Positions 24,923 through 36,863 of a stretch of DNA of 64,000 bases are shown in pieces. The notes beneath the pieces are model-generated. The model worked only from the letters and a program-made list of their open reading frames with translations, ran no database searches and was not told where the DNA came from. The stretch is from Streptomyces ruber (GTDB taxonomy: Bacteria > Actinomycetota > Actinomycetes > Streptomycetales > Streptomycetaceae): assembly GCF_014648075.1 (NCBI RefSeq), contig NZ_BMQK01000002.1, positions 372,001 through 436,000 of the forward strand. The letters run 5' to 3'. Position 1 is the first letter of the stretch; each line of letters begins with the position of its first letter. The position numbers and the translations under genes were made by a program.

Positions 24923-25987
24923 GTGGAGTCCGAGATTCTGCTTTCATCTGACCTCATGGATCCCTTGAAGACATCCGAGCAGTTGCGTCTGGCGAGCGAG
25001 CAGCGCAAGCTGCGACTGCAGGTTCTCGGCCTCAACAGCCTCGAGGCGGAGGCCACGTTCGACCGTGTCGCCCGGCTCGCGGCCAGCTTCACGCAGACCC
25101 CGCTGGCCATGGTGAACTTCATCAACGACGAGCGGCAGATGTTCCGCGGCATGTACGTGCCCACCGCGTCGCCCGACGACAAGGCGGACCCCGCGGGCGG
25201 CGGCGTCGTCTTCGACCTCAGCAGCGCAGCCCGTGAGGCGCCCAACGACTACGGCTTCTGCCCCCACGTGGTGGCCCAGGGGTCCCAGCTCGCCCTGGAC
25301 GACGTCTTCGACTACCCGCGCTTCAAGGGCAACCCGCTCGTCAACGACATGGGTGTGCGCTCGTACCTCGGCACCCCGCTGCGCGACAACACCGGCATGA
25401 TCCTCGGCACCGTGTGCGTCGCCGACATGAAGCCCCGGAACTGGGACCGCAAGCTCCGGGAGGGCATGCAGGAGCTCACCGAGACGCTGCTCGCGGACTT
25501 CAAGCTGCGGGACAGCCTGCTCGCCCAGCAGCAGGAGCTGTTCGCCGTGTTCGACGGCGCCCCGTTCCCCATCATGCTCACCGAGGGCGCGAACCACCTG
25601 CTGCGGTACGCCAACGGCAAGCAGGGCTCCGCCTTCGGCATGGTGCCGCAGTTCAGCCCCGGCCGGACGGCGCTGCCCGGACTCGAGACCATAGGGGTCT
25701 TCAACGCGATGGACGAGGCCTTCCACACCGGCCGCGCGGCCACGCTGCCCCGCGTGCAGATCAGCACGTACGACTACCCGCAGCCGCAGGAGTTCAGCTT
25801 CCTGTGCACCCCGGTGCGCACCTCGCCCGGCGCGCCCATCAGCGGCGTCCTCACCGTGGCCATGAACGTCACGGGTCAGGCCTTCACCGGCCACGAGCAG
25901 CAGGCGTTCGCCGCGAACGTCCAGGAGCGTTTCGAACGGCTGGGCTCCGGCGGCGTCGCGGGCGCCTTCCCGGGACAGCGCGCCTGA
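24923..25987 (+). CDS. GAF-domain sensory protein
   Basis: 354 residues. A GAF domain covers about residues 35-195 (LARLAASFTQTPLAMVNFIND-like segment, VVAQGSQLALDDVFDYPRF, VRSYLGTPLRDNTGMILGTV, CVADMKPRNWD). A PAS-like region follows from about 205 (LLAQQQELFAVFDGAPFPIM). There is no HTH, kinase, GGDEF or phosphatase output domain, so it probably senses a small ligand and acts through a partner. The GTG at 24923 is preceded by GGGAG; an ATG at 24956 (MDPLKTSEQL) is an alternative. It is divergent from the KS-ACP operon and convergent with the AraC regulator. A role in regulating the operon is only positional inference. Confidence 0.8.
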   Translation: MESEILLSSDLMDPLKTSEQLRLASEQRKLRLQVLGLNSLEAEATFDRVARLAASFTQTPLAMVNFINDERQMFRGMYVPTASPDDKADPAGGGVVFDLSSAAREAPNDYGFCPHVVAQGSQLALDDVFDYPRFKGNPLVNDMGVRSYLGTPLRDNTGMILGTVCVADMKPRNWDRKLREGMQELTETLLADFKLRDSLLAQQQELFAVFDGAPFPIMLTEGANHLLRYANGKQGSAFGMVPQFSPGRTALPGLETIGVFNAMDEAFHTGRAATLPRVQISTYDYPQPQEFSFLCTPVRTSPGAPISGVLTVAMNVTGQAFTGHEQQAFAANVQERFERLGSGGVAGAFPGQRA

Positions 25988-26115
25988 CGGCCGTACGCCC
26001 GGCGACCGTGCCCGGGCAGAGGGACGCCGAGCCGTCCGGCCCGGCCGACGCGGCGGACACACGGGAATCCATCCGCCACCGGCCGGGCGGCCGTCCGCCC
26101 GCGTGGCCGCCCGGG

Positions 26116-27072
26116 TCAGCGCAAGCCGTGACGCCACTCGCGGGGGCTCACCCCGTACCGCCGGCGGAACGCCGTGCTCAGCGTGCTCGCCGAGGTGAAA
26201 CCCGACGCGTGCGCCAGATCCGTGATGGTCAGGTGCCCGCAGTCCGCGCACGCCAGCCGGTCACGGACCAGTCTCAGCCGCTCCTCCTTGATCAGTTCGC
26301 GCGGCGTGGTGCCCGCGAGCTGCAGGGCCAGCTGCACCTGGCGCAGCGACCAGCCCAGAGCGCGCGCGACCGTCGTGCCGGTGAGCGCCGGGTCGGCGGC
26401 GTGCTCGCGCACATGACGGCGGACCATCGCCTCGACCTCGCGGAGGTGACCCCGTGCGTCGGGGCGGTCGTCGCCGGCGGCGAGCATGCAGACCAGCTCG
26501 ACGACCCGGTCGGTGACCGCGTCGAACTGGCCGTCGGCGAGCCGGTCGCGCTCCCGGTACAGGCTGTCCAGCATGGAACCCGTGACGGCGCCCAGCCCCT
26601 TCGTCAGGTCGAGGCCGGTGGCCAGCGGCGACCGGCGGCTCAGCGGGCCGTTCACCGCACGGGCCGGGATCGTGAGGATGAACGCCCGTGCGTCCGCGGT
26701 CTGCAGGCACTCGAAGGGCGCCGCGAAGCTGACCACCGCGCCGGTCCCGGGAACCAGCCAGGACTCCTGCTCGTCCTGCCGCAGCCGGATGCTCCCGCTC
26801 ACCGGTACCACCAGGCGGTAGTCCTCGTCCGGGGCCCGGCGCACCTGGCCGGGGGTCCGGCTGTACCGGATCTCGTCCGACCGGAACATGACGAGCTGAT
26901 AGGTGCCGGAGCGCTGGAGGACGGTCTCGCCCCGGAAGTCGTCGGGGCGGGTGTAGCCGTAGTCCATCCGCGGCTGGTAGGCGGCGATGTGCTCGCTCCA
27001 GAAGTCGGCCCGCTCGCCCGCGTCGACCACATCGGTGGTCCGCGACTCCACCAAGTAGCTCCCCGTGAGCAA
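26116..27072 (-). CDS. AraC-family transcriptional regulator
   Basis: 318 residues, TTG start with a GAGGAGG ribosome binding site five bases upstream. The N-terminal part (residues 10-190) matches the AraC-binding-like cupin domain found in actinobacterial AraC proteins (RADFWSEHIAAYQPRMDYGY). The C-terminal two-helix-turn-helix unit starts near residue 215 (GTTVARALGWSLRQVQLALQ) and includes ITDLAHASGFTSASTLSTAF and RRRYGVSPREWR. The ligand is unknown. A small GC hairpin (CGGGCGG/CCGCCCG, 26084-26101) sits between it and the convergent GAF gene. It lies 181 bp from the P450 stop codon, in the same orientation. Confidence 0.9.
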   Translation of the reverse strand: MLTGSYLVESRTTDVVDAGERADFWSEHIAAYQPRMDYGYTRPDDFRGETVLQRSGTYQLVMFRSDEIRYSRTPGQVRRAPDEDYRLVVPVSGSIRLRQDEQESWLVPGTGAVVSFAAPFECLQTADARAFILTIPARAVNGPLSRRSPLATGLDLTKGLGAVTGSMLDSLYRERDRLADGQFDAVTDRVVELVCMLAAGDDRPDARGHLREVEAMVRRHVREHAADPALTGTTVARALGWSLRQVQLALQLAGTTPRELIKEERLRLVRDRLACADCGHLTITDLAHASGFTSASTLSTAFRRRYGVSPREWRHGLR

Positions 27073-27253
27073 CGATCCTCCTCACCGCGACGATTGCCGA
27101 CGGTGCGCGCGCACCGCCCCCCGTGCGGCCCGGCGTCACCGTCCGCCGGTCACCGGGCGTCACACGGAGGGACCTTAGCGCGGCGGTTCCCGCGGGAGCC
27201 GGGTACCCGGGCGGGAGCCGGGGAGCGTTCCGGGGCGGGGGAGGCGGCGGAGT

Positions 27254-28528
27254 TCAGCCCAGGCGTACGGGCAGCCGGCGGTGCCCGTTGGAGATGAAGG
27301 ACTCCACGTGTCCCGTCCCCTCCGCGCCGGGCGCGAGTTCCAGGCCGGGGAACCGCTCGAACAGGGCCGGCAGGGCGACCGCGGCCTCCAGGCGGGCGAG
27401 CGGCGCGCCCAGACAGCGGTGCACGCCGTAGCCGAAGGCCAGGTGCTCCTTGTCCGGACGGGTGACGTCGAAGAGCGCGGCGTCCTCGCCGTACCGCGCG
27501 GTGTCGCGCCCGGTCGCGGCGTACGCGGCCAGGATCGCCTCGCCCTTGCCGATCACCGTGTCCGCCGGGCCGCCGAGGTCGCCGAGCGCGATGTCCTCGA
27601 CGGCGTACCGCAGCGGCAGGTTGGCGACCGGGGCGTCGTACCGGAGGGTCTCCTCGACCACGTCGTCCCAGGAGGCCCGGCCCGAGCGCACGAGGGCCAG
27701 CTGAGCGGGGTGGGTGAGCAGGGCGTGGACCGCGTTGTCCAGCAGGTTGACGGTGGTCTCGTGGCCGGCGCTGATCACCAGGAACAGGGTGTCGAGCAGT
27801 TCCCGCTCGCCGAGCCGGGCGCCGTCCTCCTCGTCGCGGGCCGCGATCAGCCCGGTGGTGAGGTCGTCGCCGGGTGCGGCCCGCCTGTCGGCGACGAGTC
27901 CGGCGAGGACGCCGTACAGCCCCTCGTACGCGGCGGTCATCTCGCCCGCTCCGGCGGACGTGTCGAAGACGCCGTCCACCAGCCGGCGCAGCTCGGCCGC
28001 GCGGTCCTCGGGCAGGCCGAACAGTTCGCTGATCACCTGGATCGGCAGCGGGTAGCAGAACTCCTCACGCAGATCGACGGTCCCCGACCGGCGCGCGGCC
28101 TCCTCCACCCGGTCCAGGAGCGCCCCGGTGATCTCCTCGATCCGGGGCCGCAGCGCCATGGTGCGGCGGGCGGTGAACGCCTTGGAGACCAGGGTGCGCA
28201 GACGCCTGTGGTCGGCGCCGTACGCGGTGAACATGTTCCGCACGGCGACCCAGGTGAACAGCGGCCAGTCGGGGGTGATGTCCCCCTCCCGGAACCGGGT
28301 CCAGTGCCGCCGGGCGTCCTTGGACACCCGCGGGTCCGTCAGCAGCCGCTTGAGCAGCTCCGGGCCGACGACCGCCCACGCCTCGACCCGGCCGGGGAGC
28401 TCCACCCGGGCGACCGGCCCCCGCGCACCGATCCGGGCCGCCTCCCCGTGGATGTCGCGGCCGGTGCCGTCCAGCACCACGGGGCCGGGTGCGGTGGTCG
28501 CGGCGCTGGACTCTCCGGTCGTTCCCAT
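27254..28528 (-). CDS. Cytochrome P450
   Basis: 424 residues from the ATG at 28528. The heme-binding loop is [20 protein letters not shown] with the Cys ligand, the I-helix oxygen-activation motif is ISAGHETT, and the K-helix ExxR is in [11 protein letters not shown]. The general look is that of the soluble bacterial CYP105/CYP107-type families; assignment to a family needs alignment. No ferredoxin or reductase gene is adjacent. It could tailor a product of the accessory cluster 3 kb away, or act in xenobiotic oxidation. It is divergent from the subtilase gene. Confidence 0.93.
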   Translation of the reverse strand: MGTTGESSAATTAPGPVVLDGTGRDIHGEAARIGARGPVARVELPGRVEAWAVVGPELLKRLLTDPRVSKDARRHWTRFREGDITPDWPLFTWVAVRNMFTAYGADHRRLRTLVSKAFTARRTMALRPRIEEITGALLDRVEEAARRSGTVDLREEFCYPLPIQVISELFGLPEDRAAELRRLVDGVFDTSAGAGEMTAAYEGLYGVLAGLVADRRAAPGDDLTTGLIAARDEEDGARLGERELLDTLFLVISAGHETTVNLLDNAVHALLTHPAQLALVRSGRASWDDVVEETLRYDAPVANLPLRYAVEDIALGDLGGPADTVIGKGEAILAAYAATGRDTARYGEDAALFDVTRPDKEHLAFGYGVHRCLGAPLARLEAAVALPALFERFPGLELAPGAEGTGHVESFISNGHRRLPVRLG

Positions 28529-29046
28529 CGGGCCTTCCCTGCTCGTCTCGGTGTGACGGGCCGTCACGCTACGGCCGGCCGGCCGGCCCAGGTGACCGTG
28601 CGCGGCACCCGCTGCGTGTACGGGCAAGATCCGTGCGCGCAGCGCGAAGTCGACGCCTCACCCGCCTCATAGGCTCGAAGCCGCGGGTGGCGCCGACGCG
28701 TACGACGCCGACGGCACCGGTGGACGCGACACGGGGGTTCGCGTCCACCGCCCCGGCAGCCGTGCGACGGTGCCGCCCGCGCGCGTACGCCCACGCCCAA
28801 GGGGGCGTCCTCCGTCCCCGCCGGTGGCACGTCGAGGGTTTTCCCTGTATCCGCGCAGGTCGGCCCGCACTTATCGTTCATCTGCGGCTGATCCACAGGC
28901 AACCCCGGGCGGGTCCGCCGCGACCAGGCCGGCCTCACGCGTCACGCCCCTTTCCTTGTTCCCCCACGCCGCTTCGACGCGCGCCACGAGGCGATGCACC
29001 GTCGCATCCCGCCGCCCGCGCGGAGCCGGTCACGAAAGGCAAGCCC
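28529..29046. other. 518-bp divergent intergenic region, no gene seen
   Basis: This lies between the P450 and the subtilase, which point apart. It contains TAGGCT near 28670 as a possible -10 element. The pyrimidine-rich stretch before the subtilase start (28940-28970) is probably 5' untranslated leader. Open frames here are Arg/Pro-rich and unconvincing. Confidence 0.45.
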
Positions 29047-30519
29047 TTGCGCACCTCCCCCTCCCGTGCCGCGGGACGGAAGCTGATATCCGTCGCCGCC
29101 GTCTCCGCCACCCTGCTCGCCGGCGTCACCACCACGGCCGCCGTCGCCCAGCCCGCCGCCGACGGGCACGCCCCGGTGACACCGCAGAGATCCGCCCCCG
29201 CCCTCGCCGGTCCCGCCGAGGCCGCCCCCTCCGTCCCCGCCGAGCGCCTGATCGTCGGCTACAAGCCGGGCGCCGCCGAGGCCACCTCCGACCGGGCCGC
29301 CTCCTCCGACGCCGCGGCCAAGGGCCGGAAGGCCGGCGAGGACCTCGGCTTCGAGCGCCGCCTCGGCTCCGGTGCCGCCCTCGTCGGCCTCGGCGACGGC
29401 CTCAGCACGAAGGCGGTCTCCGACGTCATCGCCGAGTACAAGGCCGACCCGCAGGTCGCCTACGTCGAGCCGGACCGCCTCAACACCCCGCTGGCCACCC
29501 CGAACGACACCCACTACACCAAGCAGTGGGACCTGTTCGAGACCACCGCCGGCATGCGCGTGCCCGGCGCCTGGGACCTCGCCACCGGCAGCGGCGTGAC
29601 CGTCGCCGTCCTGGACACCGGCTACGTCGCCCACTCCGACCTCGCCGCGAACATCGTCCCCGGGTACGACTTCATCTCCGACACCTTCGTCTCCGTGGAC
29701 GGCGACGGGCGCGACAGCGACCCCTCCGACCCGGGCGACTGGAACAGCGCCAACGAGTGCCAGACCGGCTACCCCGCGGCCGGCTCCTCCTGGCACGGCA
29801 CCCACGTCGCGGGCACCGTCGCCGCGGTCGCGAACAACAACAAGGGCGTCGCGGGCGTCGCGTACGGCGCCAAGGTCTCCCCGGTGCGCGTCCTCGGCAA
29901 GTGCGGCGGCTACGACTCCGACATCATCGACGCCATCACCTGGGCGTCCGGCGGCACCGTCGCCGGCGTCCCGGCCAACCCGAACAGGGCCGACGTCATC
30001 AACATGAGCCTGGGCGGCTCCGGCCGGTGCACCACGGCCACCCAGAACGCCGTCAACGGCGCCGTGAACCGCGGCACCACCGTCGTCGTCGCCGCGGGCA
30101 ACAGCAACGCCAACGCCGCCAACTTCTCCCCGGCGAGCTGCTCCAACGTCATCTCCGTCGCCGCGACCAACCGCAGCGGCGCCCGCGCCTCGTACTCGAA
30201 CTACGGCACCACCGTCGACATCGCGGCCCCGGGCGGCCAGACCGGCACCGCCTCCGCGGACGGCATCCTGTCCACCCTGAACACCGGCACGCGGACCCCG
30301 TCGGCCGAGGCCTACGCGTACTACCAGGGCACCAGCATGGCCGCCCCGCACATCGCCGGCCTGGTCGCGCTGATGAAGTCGGCGAACCCGTCGCTGACCC
30401 CGGCCCAGATCGAGTCGGCGATCAAGGCCAACGCCCGCGCCCTGCCCGGCGCCTGCTCCGGCGGCTGCGGCGCCGGCCTCGCGGACGCCGCGAAGACCGT
30501 GCGGGCGGTACGGGGCTGA
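29047..30519 (+). CDS. Secreted S8 subtilisin-family serine protease
   Basis: 490 residues, TTG start after GAAAGGC. A signal peptide (basic RTSPSRAAGRKL, hydrophobic ISVAAVSATLLAGVTTTAAVA) precedes an inhibitor I9-type propeptide (AERLIVGYKPGA to YVEPDRLN). The catalytic domain then shows Asp in VAVLDTGYVAHSDL, His in WHGTHVAGTVAAV and Ser in QGTSMAAPHIAGL. Cysteine pairs such as GKCGGYD and ACSGGCG suggest disulfides in the mature exoenzyme. It should be an extracellular endoprotease for peptide scavenging or developmental processing. A very strong terminator follows immediately. Confidence 0.95.
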   Translation: MRTSPSRAAGRKLISVAAVSATLLAGVTTTAAVAQPAADGHAPVTPQRSAPALAGPAEAAPSVPAERLIVGYKPGAAEATSDRAASSDAAAKGRKAGEDLGFERRLGSGAALVGLGDGLSTKAVSDVIAEYKADPQVAYVEPDRLNTPLATPNDTHYTKQWDLFETTAGMRVPGAWDLATGSGVTVAVLDTGYVAHSDLAANIVPGYDFISDTFVSVDGDGRDSDPSDPGDWNSANECQTGYPAAGSSWHGTHVAGTVAAVANNNKGVAGVAYGAKVSPVRVLGKCGGYDSDIIDAITWASGGTVAGVPANPNRADVINMSLGGSGRCTTATQNAVNGAVNRGTTVVVAAGNSNANAANFSPASCSNVISVAATNRSGARASYSNYGTTVDIAAPGGQTGTASADGILSTLNTGTRTPSAEAYAYYQGTSMAAPHIAGLVALMKSANPSLTPAQIESAIKANARALPGACSGGCGAGLADAAKTVRAVRG

Positions 30520-30535
30520 GCGGCCCCCGCCCGTG

Positions 30536-30573
30536 AACGGCCGGCCGGTGCGCACACGCACCGGCCGGCCGTT
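30536..30573. terminator. 17-bp perfect hairpin after the subtilase
   Basis: AACGGCCGGCCGGTGCG (30536-30552), loop CACA, then CGCACCGGCCGGCCGTT (30557-30573). It is the strongest simple hairpin I saw in the window. TAGCGT at 30573-30578 sits six bases before the next gene's ATG, so a leaderless promoter may begin at its edge. Confidence 0.88.
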
Positions 30574-30584
30574 AGCGTAGGCGC

Positions 30585-31163
30585 ATGCAGAGCGACGAAG
30601 CCCCCCGACCGGTGGGAGTGACGTGTCCGGGCTGCGGCGGTTCCGGGCCCGCGGTGCGCGCGGTGCCCGACGTCTGCGCCGACCCGGAGGCGCGACGCGA
30701 CGGCCTGGCCGACCGGCTGACGCAGGGACCGGGCCTCACGTCCCGCTCCGACACCGTCGTCCACACGATCGAGGGCCTGCTGCTGGTGTTCGTGGGCGCC
30801 GCCCTCGCCCACAGCGGCATCCGCAGCGGCGAGCCGCTGTACACGGTCGGCGGGTCGGTGCTGGCGGTGCTGATGCTCGCCGTCACGGCGGGAGTGGTCC
30901 GCAGCGAGATCCGCGAGCGGCGCGTGCAGGCGGGACGGCCGCGCGCCGACGCCCTGTGGCGTGCGGCCTCCCACTGCTCGGGCTGCGGGGCGGTGTTCTT
31001 CCCGGGCGGCGTCCCCCGGTCCCGCCCGCTCACGCCGGAGCAGTTCAGGAAGTACGTGTGGACGGAGGCCGGTTACGGTGACCAGCTCGACGAGCGGGCC
31101 CGGGACGCGGCCCCGCCTCCCACGGACCCGGCCCGGCCGGGAGGAGTGCCGGACCATGTCTGA
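30585..31163 (+). CDS. Zinc-ribbon membrane protein of unknown function
   Basis: 192 residues. An N-terminal CPGCGGSG and a C-terminal CSGCGAVFFPGG each supply a CxxC pair, consistent with zinc ribbons. Two hydrophobic segments lie between them (VVHTIEGLLLVFVGAALAHS; YTVGGSVLAVLMLAVTAGVV). The C-terminal tail is Pro/Asp-rich. The ATG at 30585 has no Shine-Dalgarno sequence but is six bases from TAGCGT, so translation may be leaderless. It overlaps the next gene by 8 bp. Confidence 0.7.
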   Translation: MQSDEAPRPVGVTCPGCGGSGPAVRAVPDVCADPEARRDGLADRLTQGPGLTSRSDTVVHTIEGLLLVFVGAALAHSGIRSGEPLYTVGGSVLAVLMLAVTAGVVRSEIRERRVQAGRPRADALWRAASHCSGCGAVFFPGGVPRSRPLTPEQFRKYVWTEAGYGDQLDERARDAAPPPTDPARPGGVPDHV

Positions 31164-32331
31164 GACCACTGACGCCCCCGTCATCACCGGTGCCGACCCC
31201 GCGTCCTTCCCGCACAGCGTGCTCGCCGACCGCCACCCCGCCCTGATCCGCCGGGTGCGCGACGCCTTCCCGTACGGACCCGAGCAGCACCGGGCCCTGG
31301 ACGCGCTGCTGAAGAGCGCCGTGGAGGGCACGGTCGAGGCGCTGGACGGCGACGCGTGGTGGGACGCGTGGGGCGTCGCCGAGTACGTCGGCCGCTCCTG
31401 GTTCGAGGTGCCCTTCCTCTGGTCCGAGAGCTACTTCTACCGCCGGCTGCTGCACGCCGTCGGGTACTTCGGAGGGCCTCCGTGGTCCGCCCCGTGGCAG
31501 GGCGTCGACCCCTTCCGCCCCTTCAAGCTCGCCGAGCTCGGGGGCCCGGAGGCCCGCGAGGAGATCGCCGCGCTGGACCGGCTGGCCGGCCTGACCGAGG
31601 CGGAACAGCGCACGGCCCTGCTGCACGGCTCGCTCTGGGGCAACCGCGCCGACCTCGGCTTCCGCCTCCAGAGGGCCGGTGACCACGATGACGACGCCGA
31701 CGGGGCGGGCGCCGGCGAGCTCGTCGCGGACGACGGCGACGTCCTGTGGCGGCTGCTCCCCGGCGCCGGGACGCTGCTCCTCGTCGCCGACAACGCGGGC
31801 TGCGAACTCGTCCCCGACCTCCTCCTCGTCGACCACCTGCTGCGCCACGGCCACGTCGAGCGGGCCGTGCTGCACGTGAAGCCGTACCCGTACTACGTCT
31901 CCGACGCCACCACCGCCGACGTCGTCGACGCCGTGCGCCATCTGGCCGCCGCCGGCACGGAGCACGGCCGGCGCCTGTGGTCCGCGCTGGCCGACGGCCG
32001 GCTCGCCCTGCGCGCCCACCCCTTCTCCTGCGGCCCGCTGCCGTACGCCGAGATGCCGGACGACCTCCGCGCGGAGTTCGCGGCCGCGGACGTCACCGTC
32101 ATGAAGGGCGACCTCAACTACCGCCGTCTGGTGGGCGACCGCATGTACCCGCCGACCACCCCGTACCGGGACACGACGGCGTACTTCCCCGGCCCGGTCG
32201 CCGCCCTGCGCACCCTCAAGTCGGACGTGATCACCGGCCTAGCCCCGGACACGGAGGCCCGGCTCGTCGCCGCCGAGGGACAGCGCTGGCGGACCAGCGG
32301 GACGCACGCGCTGATCCAGGTACGGACGTAG
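31156..32331 (+). CDS. DUF89/ARMT1-like metal-dependent phosphatase
   Basis: 391 residues. The damage-control phosphatase (DUF89) core is visible: VADNAGCELVPDLLLVDHLL with the metal-binding Asp-Asn pair, LHVKPYPYYVSDAT, and the late VTVMKGDLNYRRLVGDR loop. An N-terminal helical region (FPHSVLADRHPALIRRVRDA) fits the family. Members dephosphorylate damaged phosphometabolites or sugar phosphates in a Mn/Co-dependent way. An acidic insertion (DHDDDADGAGAG) is local to this protein. It overlaps the preceding zinc-ribbon gene by 8 bp and lies 137 bp upstream of the geosmin synthase gene, in the same direction. Confidence 0.85.
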   Translation: MSETTDAPVITGADPASFPHSVLADRHPALIRRVRDAFPYGPEQHRALDALLKSAVEGTVEALDGDAWWDAWGVAEYVGRSWFEVPFLWSESYFYRRLLHAVGYFGGPPWSAPWQGVDPFRPFKLAELGGPEAREEIAALDRLAGLTEAEQRTALLHGSLWGNRADLGFRLQRAGDHDDDADGAGAGELVADDGDVLWRLLPGAGTLLLVADNAGCELVPDLLLVDHLLRHGHVERAVLHVKPYPYYVSDATTADVVDAVRHLAAAGTEHGRRLWSALADGRLALRAHPFSCGPLPYAEMPDDLRAEFAAADVTVMKGDLNYRRLVGDRMYPPTTPYRDTTAYFPGPVAALRTLKSDVITGLAPDTEARLVAAEGQRWRTSGTHALIQVRT

Positions 32332-32459
32332 CGGCGGGCCCGGCTGCGTTCCGGGCCTGTTCGCAGCGGGCACCCGGAGAAGTTCCGCCGGCGCTCCGGA
32401 TTCACGCGATGGTGTGACCATGTGCCGCTGCCCGGATGCCGCCGCAGGCGCTCGGGTAG

Positions 32460-34685
<2,226 letters not shown>

Positions 34686-34738
34686 AGGGAGGTCTCCGCG
34701 ATGAGGGGACCAGGAACGGAACACGGGGGTGTCCGACC

Positions 34739-36616
34739 TTGACCGACACGATCGACGAGGCCGCCGTCCACGTCGCCGGAACCGGCGAGGGGACGTCCGC
34801 CGCGGGGGAACTGACGCCGTACGTCGCCCCGCTGCCCGTGCCGCCCCTGCTGCGGCCGGCCACCGGCGACGTACCGCACCAGACCGAGATCGCGCTGCGC
34901 CCCGCCTGGGTGCGGCTCCACCCGCAGCTGCCGCCGACCCTGATGTGGGGATACGACGGACAGGTGCCGGGCCCGACCGTAGAGGTGCGGCGCGGGCAGC
35001 GCGTCCGCATCTCCTGGACCAACCGCGTCCCCAGGGGCAGCGAGTACCCCGTCACCGCCGTCGAGGTGCCCGCCCGCGCCCCGGGTGTCCCGCCCGCCAC
35101 CACCGAGCCGGGCCGCGGCGGCGCCGAGCCGAAGGCGGACGTGGCCGCGCTCCCCGCCTGGTCCGTGACGCACCTGCACGGCGCGCAGACCGGCGGCGGC
35201 AACGACGGCTGGGCGGACAACGCGGTCGGCTCCGGCGACGCCCAGCTCGCCGAGTACCCGAACGACCACCGGGCGGCGCACTGGTGGTACCACGACCACG
35301 CCATGAACATCACCCGGTGGAACGTGCACGCGGGCCTGTACGGCAGCTACCTCGTCCGGGACGACGAGGAGGAGGCACTCCGGCTGCCGCGCGGGAGGCG
35401 GGAGATCCCGCTGATGCTCGCCGACCGCAACCTGGACACCGACGAGGACGGCCGCCTCGACGGGCGCCTGCTGCACAAGACGGTCGTGGTCGAGGAGCGC
35501 GACCCGGAGACGGGCAAGCCGGTCACCCTGCCCTTCACCGGGCCTTACACGACGGTCAACGGCCGCATCTGGCCCTACGCCGACGTGGACGACGCCTGGT
35601 ACCGCTTCCGGCTCGTCAACGCCTCCAATGCGCGCGTCTACCGCCTCGTGCTGATCGACGAGGACGGCGAACCGGTGCCGGGCGTGGTCCGGCAGATCGG
35701 CAGCGACGGGGGACTGCTGCCGCGCCCCGTGCCGGTCGACTTCGCAGGTGAGCTGCCGGTGCTCAGCGCGGCCCCGGCCGAGCGGTTCGACCTGCTCGTC
35801 GACTTCCGGGGGCTCGCGGGACGTCGGCTGCGGCTGGTCGACCAGGGCCGCGGGCAGGCGCCCGGGGTGCCCGACCCGGTGAACGACGTCCCCTATCCGC
35901 AGGTGATGGAGTTCCGCGTCCGCGAGAGCGGTGAACGGGACACCTTCGAGCCGCCCGACGTCCTCTCCGGCTCCTTCCGCCGGCTCACCCACGCCACCCC
36001 GCACCGCCACCGGCTCGTCGTCCTCACCCCGCCCGGCACCACGGGCGGCGGCGGGCACCCGGAGATCTGGGAGATGGCCGAGGTGCGGGACCCGATCGGC
36101 GTCCAGGTCCCCGCGGCCGGCGTCATCCAGGTGACCGGCGCGGACGGCACCACCAGGACGTACCGCCGCACCGCGCGCACCTTCGACGACGGGCTCGGCT
36201 TCACCGTCGCCGAGGGCACCCACGAGCAGTGGAGCTTCCTCAACCTCTCCCGGGTGCTGCACCCCATGCACGTCCACCTCGCCGACTTCCAGCTGCTGGG
36301 ACGCGAGGCGTACGACGTCTCCGGCTTCGACCTGTCGACCGGCGGCACGGTGACGCCGGTCCGGTCCGACCCGGGCACCCCGGTCCCGCTCGCCCCCAAC
36401 GAGCTCGGCGACAAGGACGTCTTCCAGGTGCCGGGCGAGCAGATGCTGCGGGTGCTGGGCCGCTTCGACGGGGCGTACGGCCGGTTCATGTACCACTGCC
36501 ACCTGCTGGAGCACGAGGACATGGGCATGATGCGGCCCTTCGTCGTCCTGCCGGAGGAGGTGCTGAGGTTCGGCCACGGGGCGGGGCACGGCGGCCATGA
36601 GGGCCACACGGGTTGA
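34739..36616 (+). CDS. Phenoxazinone-synthase-like multicopper oxidase
   Basis: 625 residues from the TTG at 34739 (GGGGGTG upstream). Copper-ligand motifs occur in the expected order: HLHGAQ and WWYHDHAMN in the first cupredoxin domain, then [12 protein letters not shown] and [14 protein letters not shown] at the C-terminal type 1/trinuclear sites. The [14 protein letters not shown] insertion and overall length resemble phenoxazinone synthase/CotA-type oxidases rather than small laccases. It would oxidise phenolic or aminophenolic substrates with O2. No signal peptide is visible, so it may act inside the cell or on the spore. It ends in a His/Gly-rich tail ([11 protein letters not shown]), a possible extra metal-binding patch. 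Confidence 0.9.
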   Translation: MTDTIDEAAVHVAGTGEGTSAAGELTPYVAPLPVPPLLRPATGDVPHQTEIALRPAWVRLHPQLPPTLMWGYDGQVPGPTVEVRRGQRVRISWTNRVPRGSEYPVTAVEVPARAPGVPPATTEPGRGGAEPKADVAALPAWSVTHLHGAQTGGGNDGWADNAVGSGDAQLAEYPNDHRAAHWWYHDHAMNITRWNVHAGLYGSYLVRDDEEEALRLPRGRREIPLMLADRNLDTDEDGRLDGRLLHKTVVVEERDPETGKPVTLPFTGPYTTVNGRIWPYADVDDAWYRFRLVNASNARVYRLVLIDEDGEPVPGVVRQIGSDGGLLPRPVPVDFAGELPVLSAAPAERFDLLVDFRGLAGRRLRLVDQGRGQAPGVPDPVNDVPYPQVMEFRVRESGERDTFEPPDVLSGSFRRLTHATPHRHRLVVLTPPGTTGGGGHPEIWEMAEVRDPIGVQVPAAGVIQVTGADGTTRTYRRTARTFDDGLGFTVAEGTHEQWSFLNLSRVLHPMHVHLADFQLLGREAYDVSGFDLSTGGTVTPVRSDPGTPVPLAPNELGDKDVFQVPGEQMLRVLGRFDGAYGRFMYHCHLLEHEDMGMMRPFVVLPEEVLRFGHGAGHGGHEGHTG

Positions 36617-36863
36617 CGGGACGCCACGGGTGTCCGTGCCACGGGCCAGCGGCTCGCGCGCGCCGCGGCGGAGGGGCAGGATGCTGCCCGTGGAACCGCA
36701 CACCCGCGCCCCTCACCGCCCACGCCGGCGGGCACCGCCTCGGCACCACCCCGCGCGAACCGGCCGTAGCCGGCCGACCGGCTGCACCGGACGCGGAGAC
36801 GCACCGTACACCAGGAGCCCACCGACCACCGGACCACGGCGGCGCGACCACGACCCGGGGACC

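Noticed and set aside
26084..26101. Small hairpin between the GAF and AraC genes as a firm terminator
   Set aside because: The stem is only 7 bp in GC-rich DNA, where such repeats arise often by chance.
27254..28528. P450 considered as the conservon-associated cvnE-type P450
   Set aside because: It is 8 kb from the conservon, separated by the KS-ACP operon and other genes; conservon P450s directly follow cvnD, where a PfkB gene lies instead.
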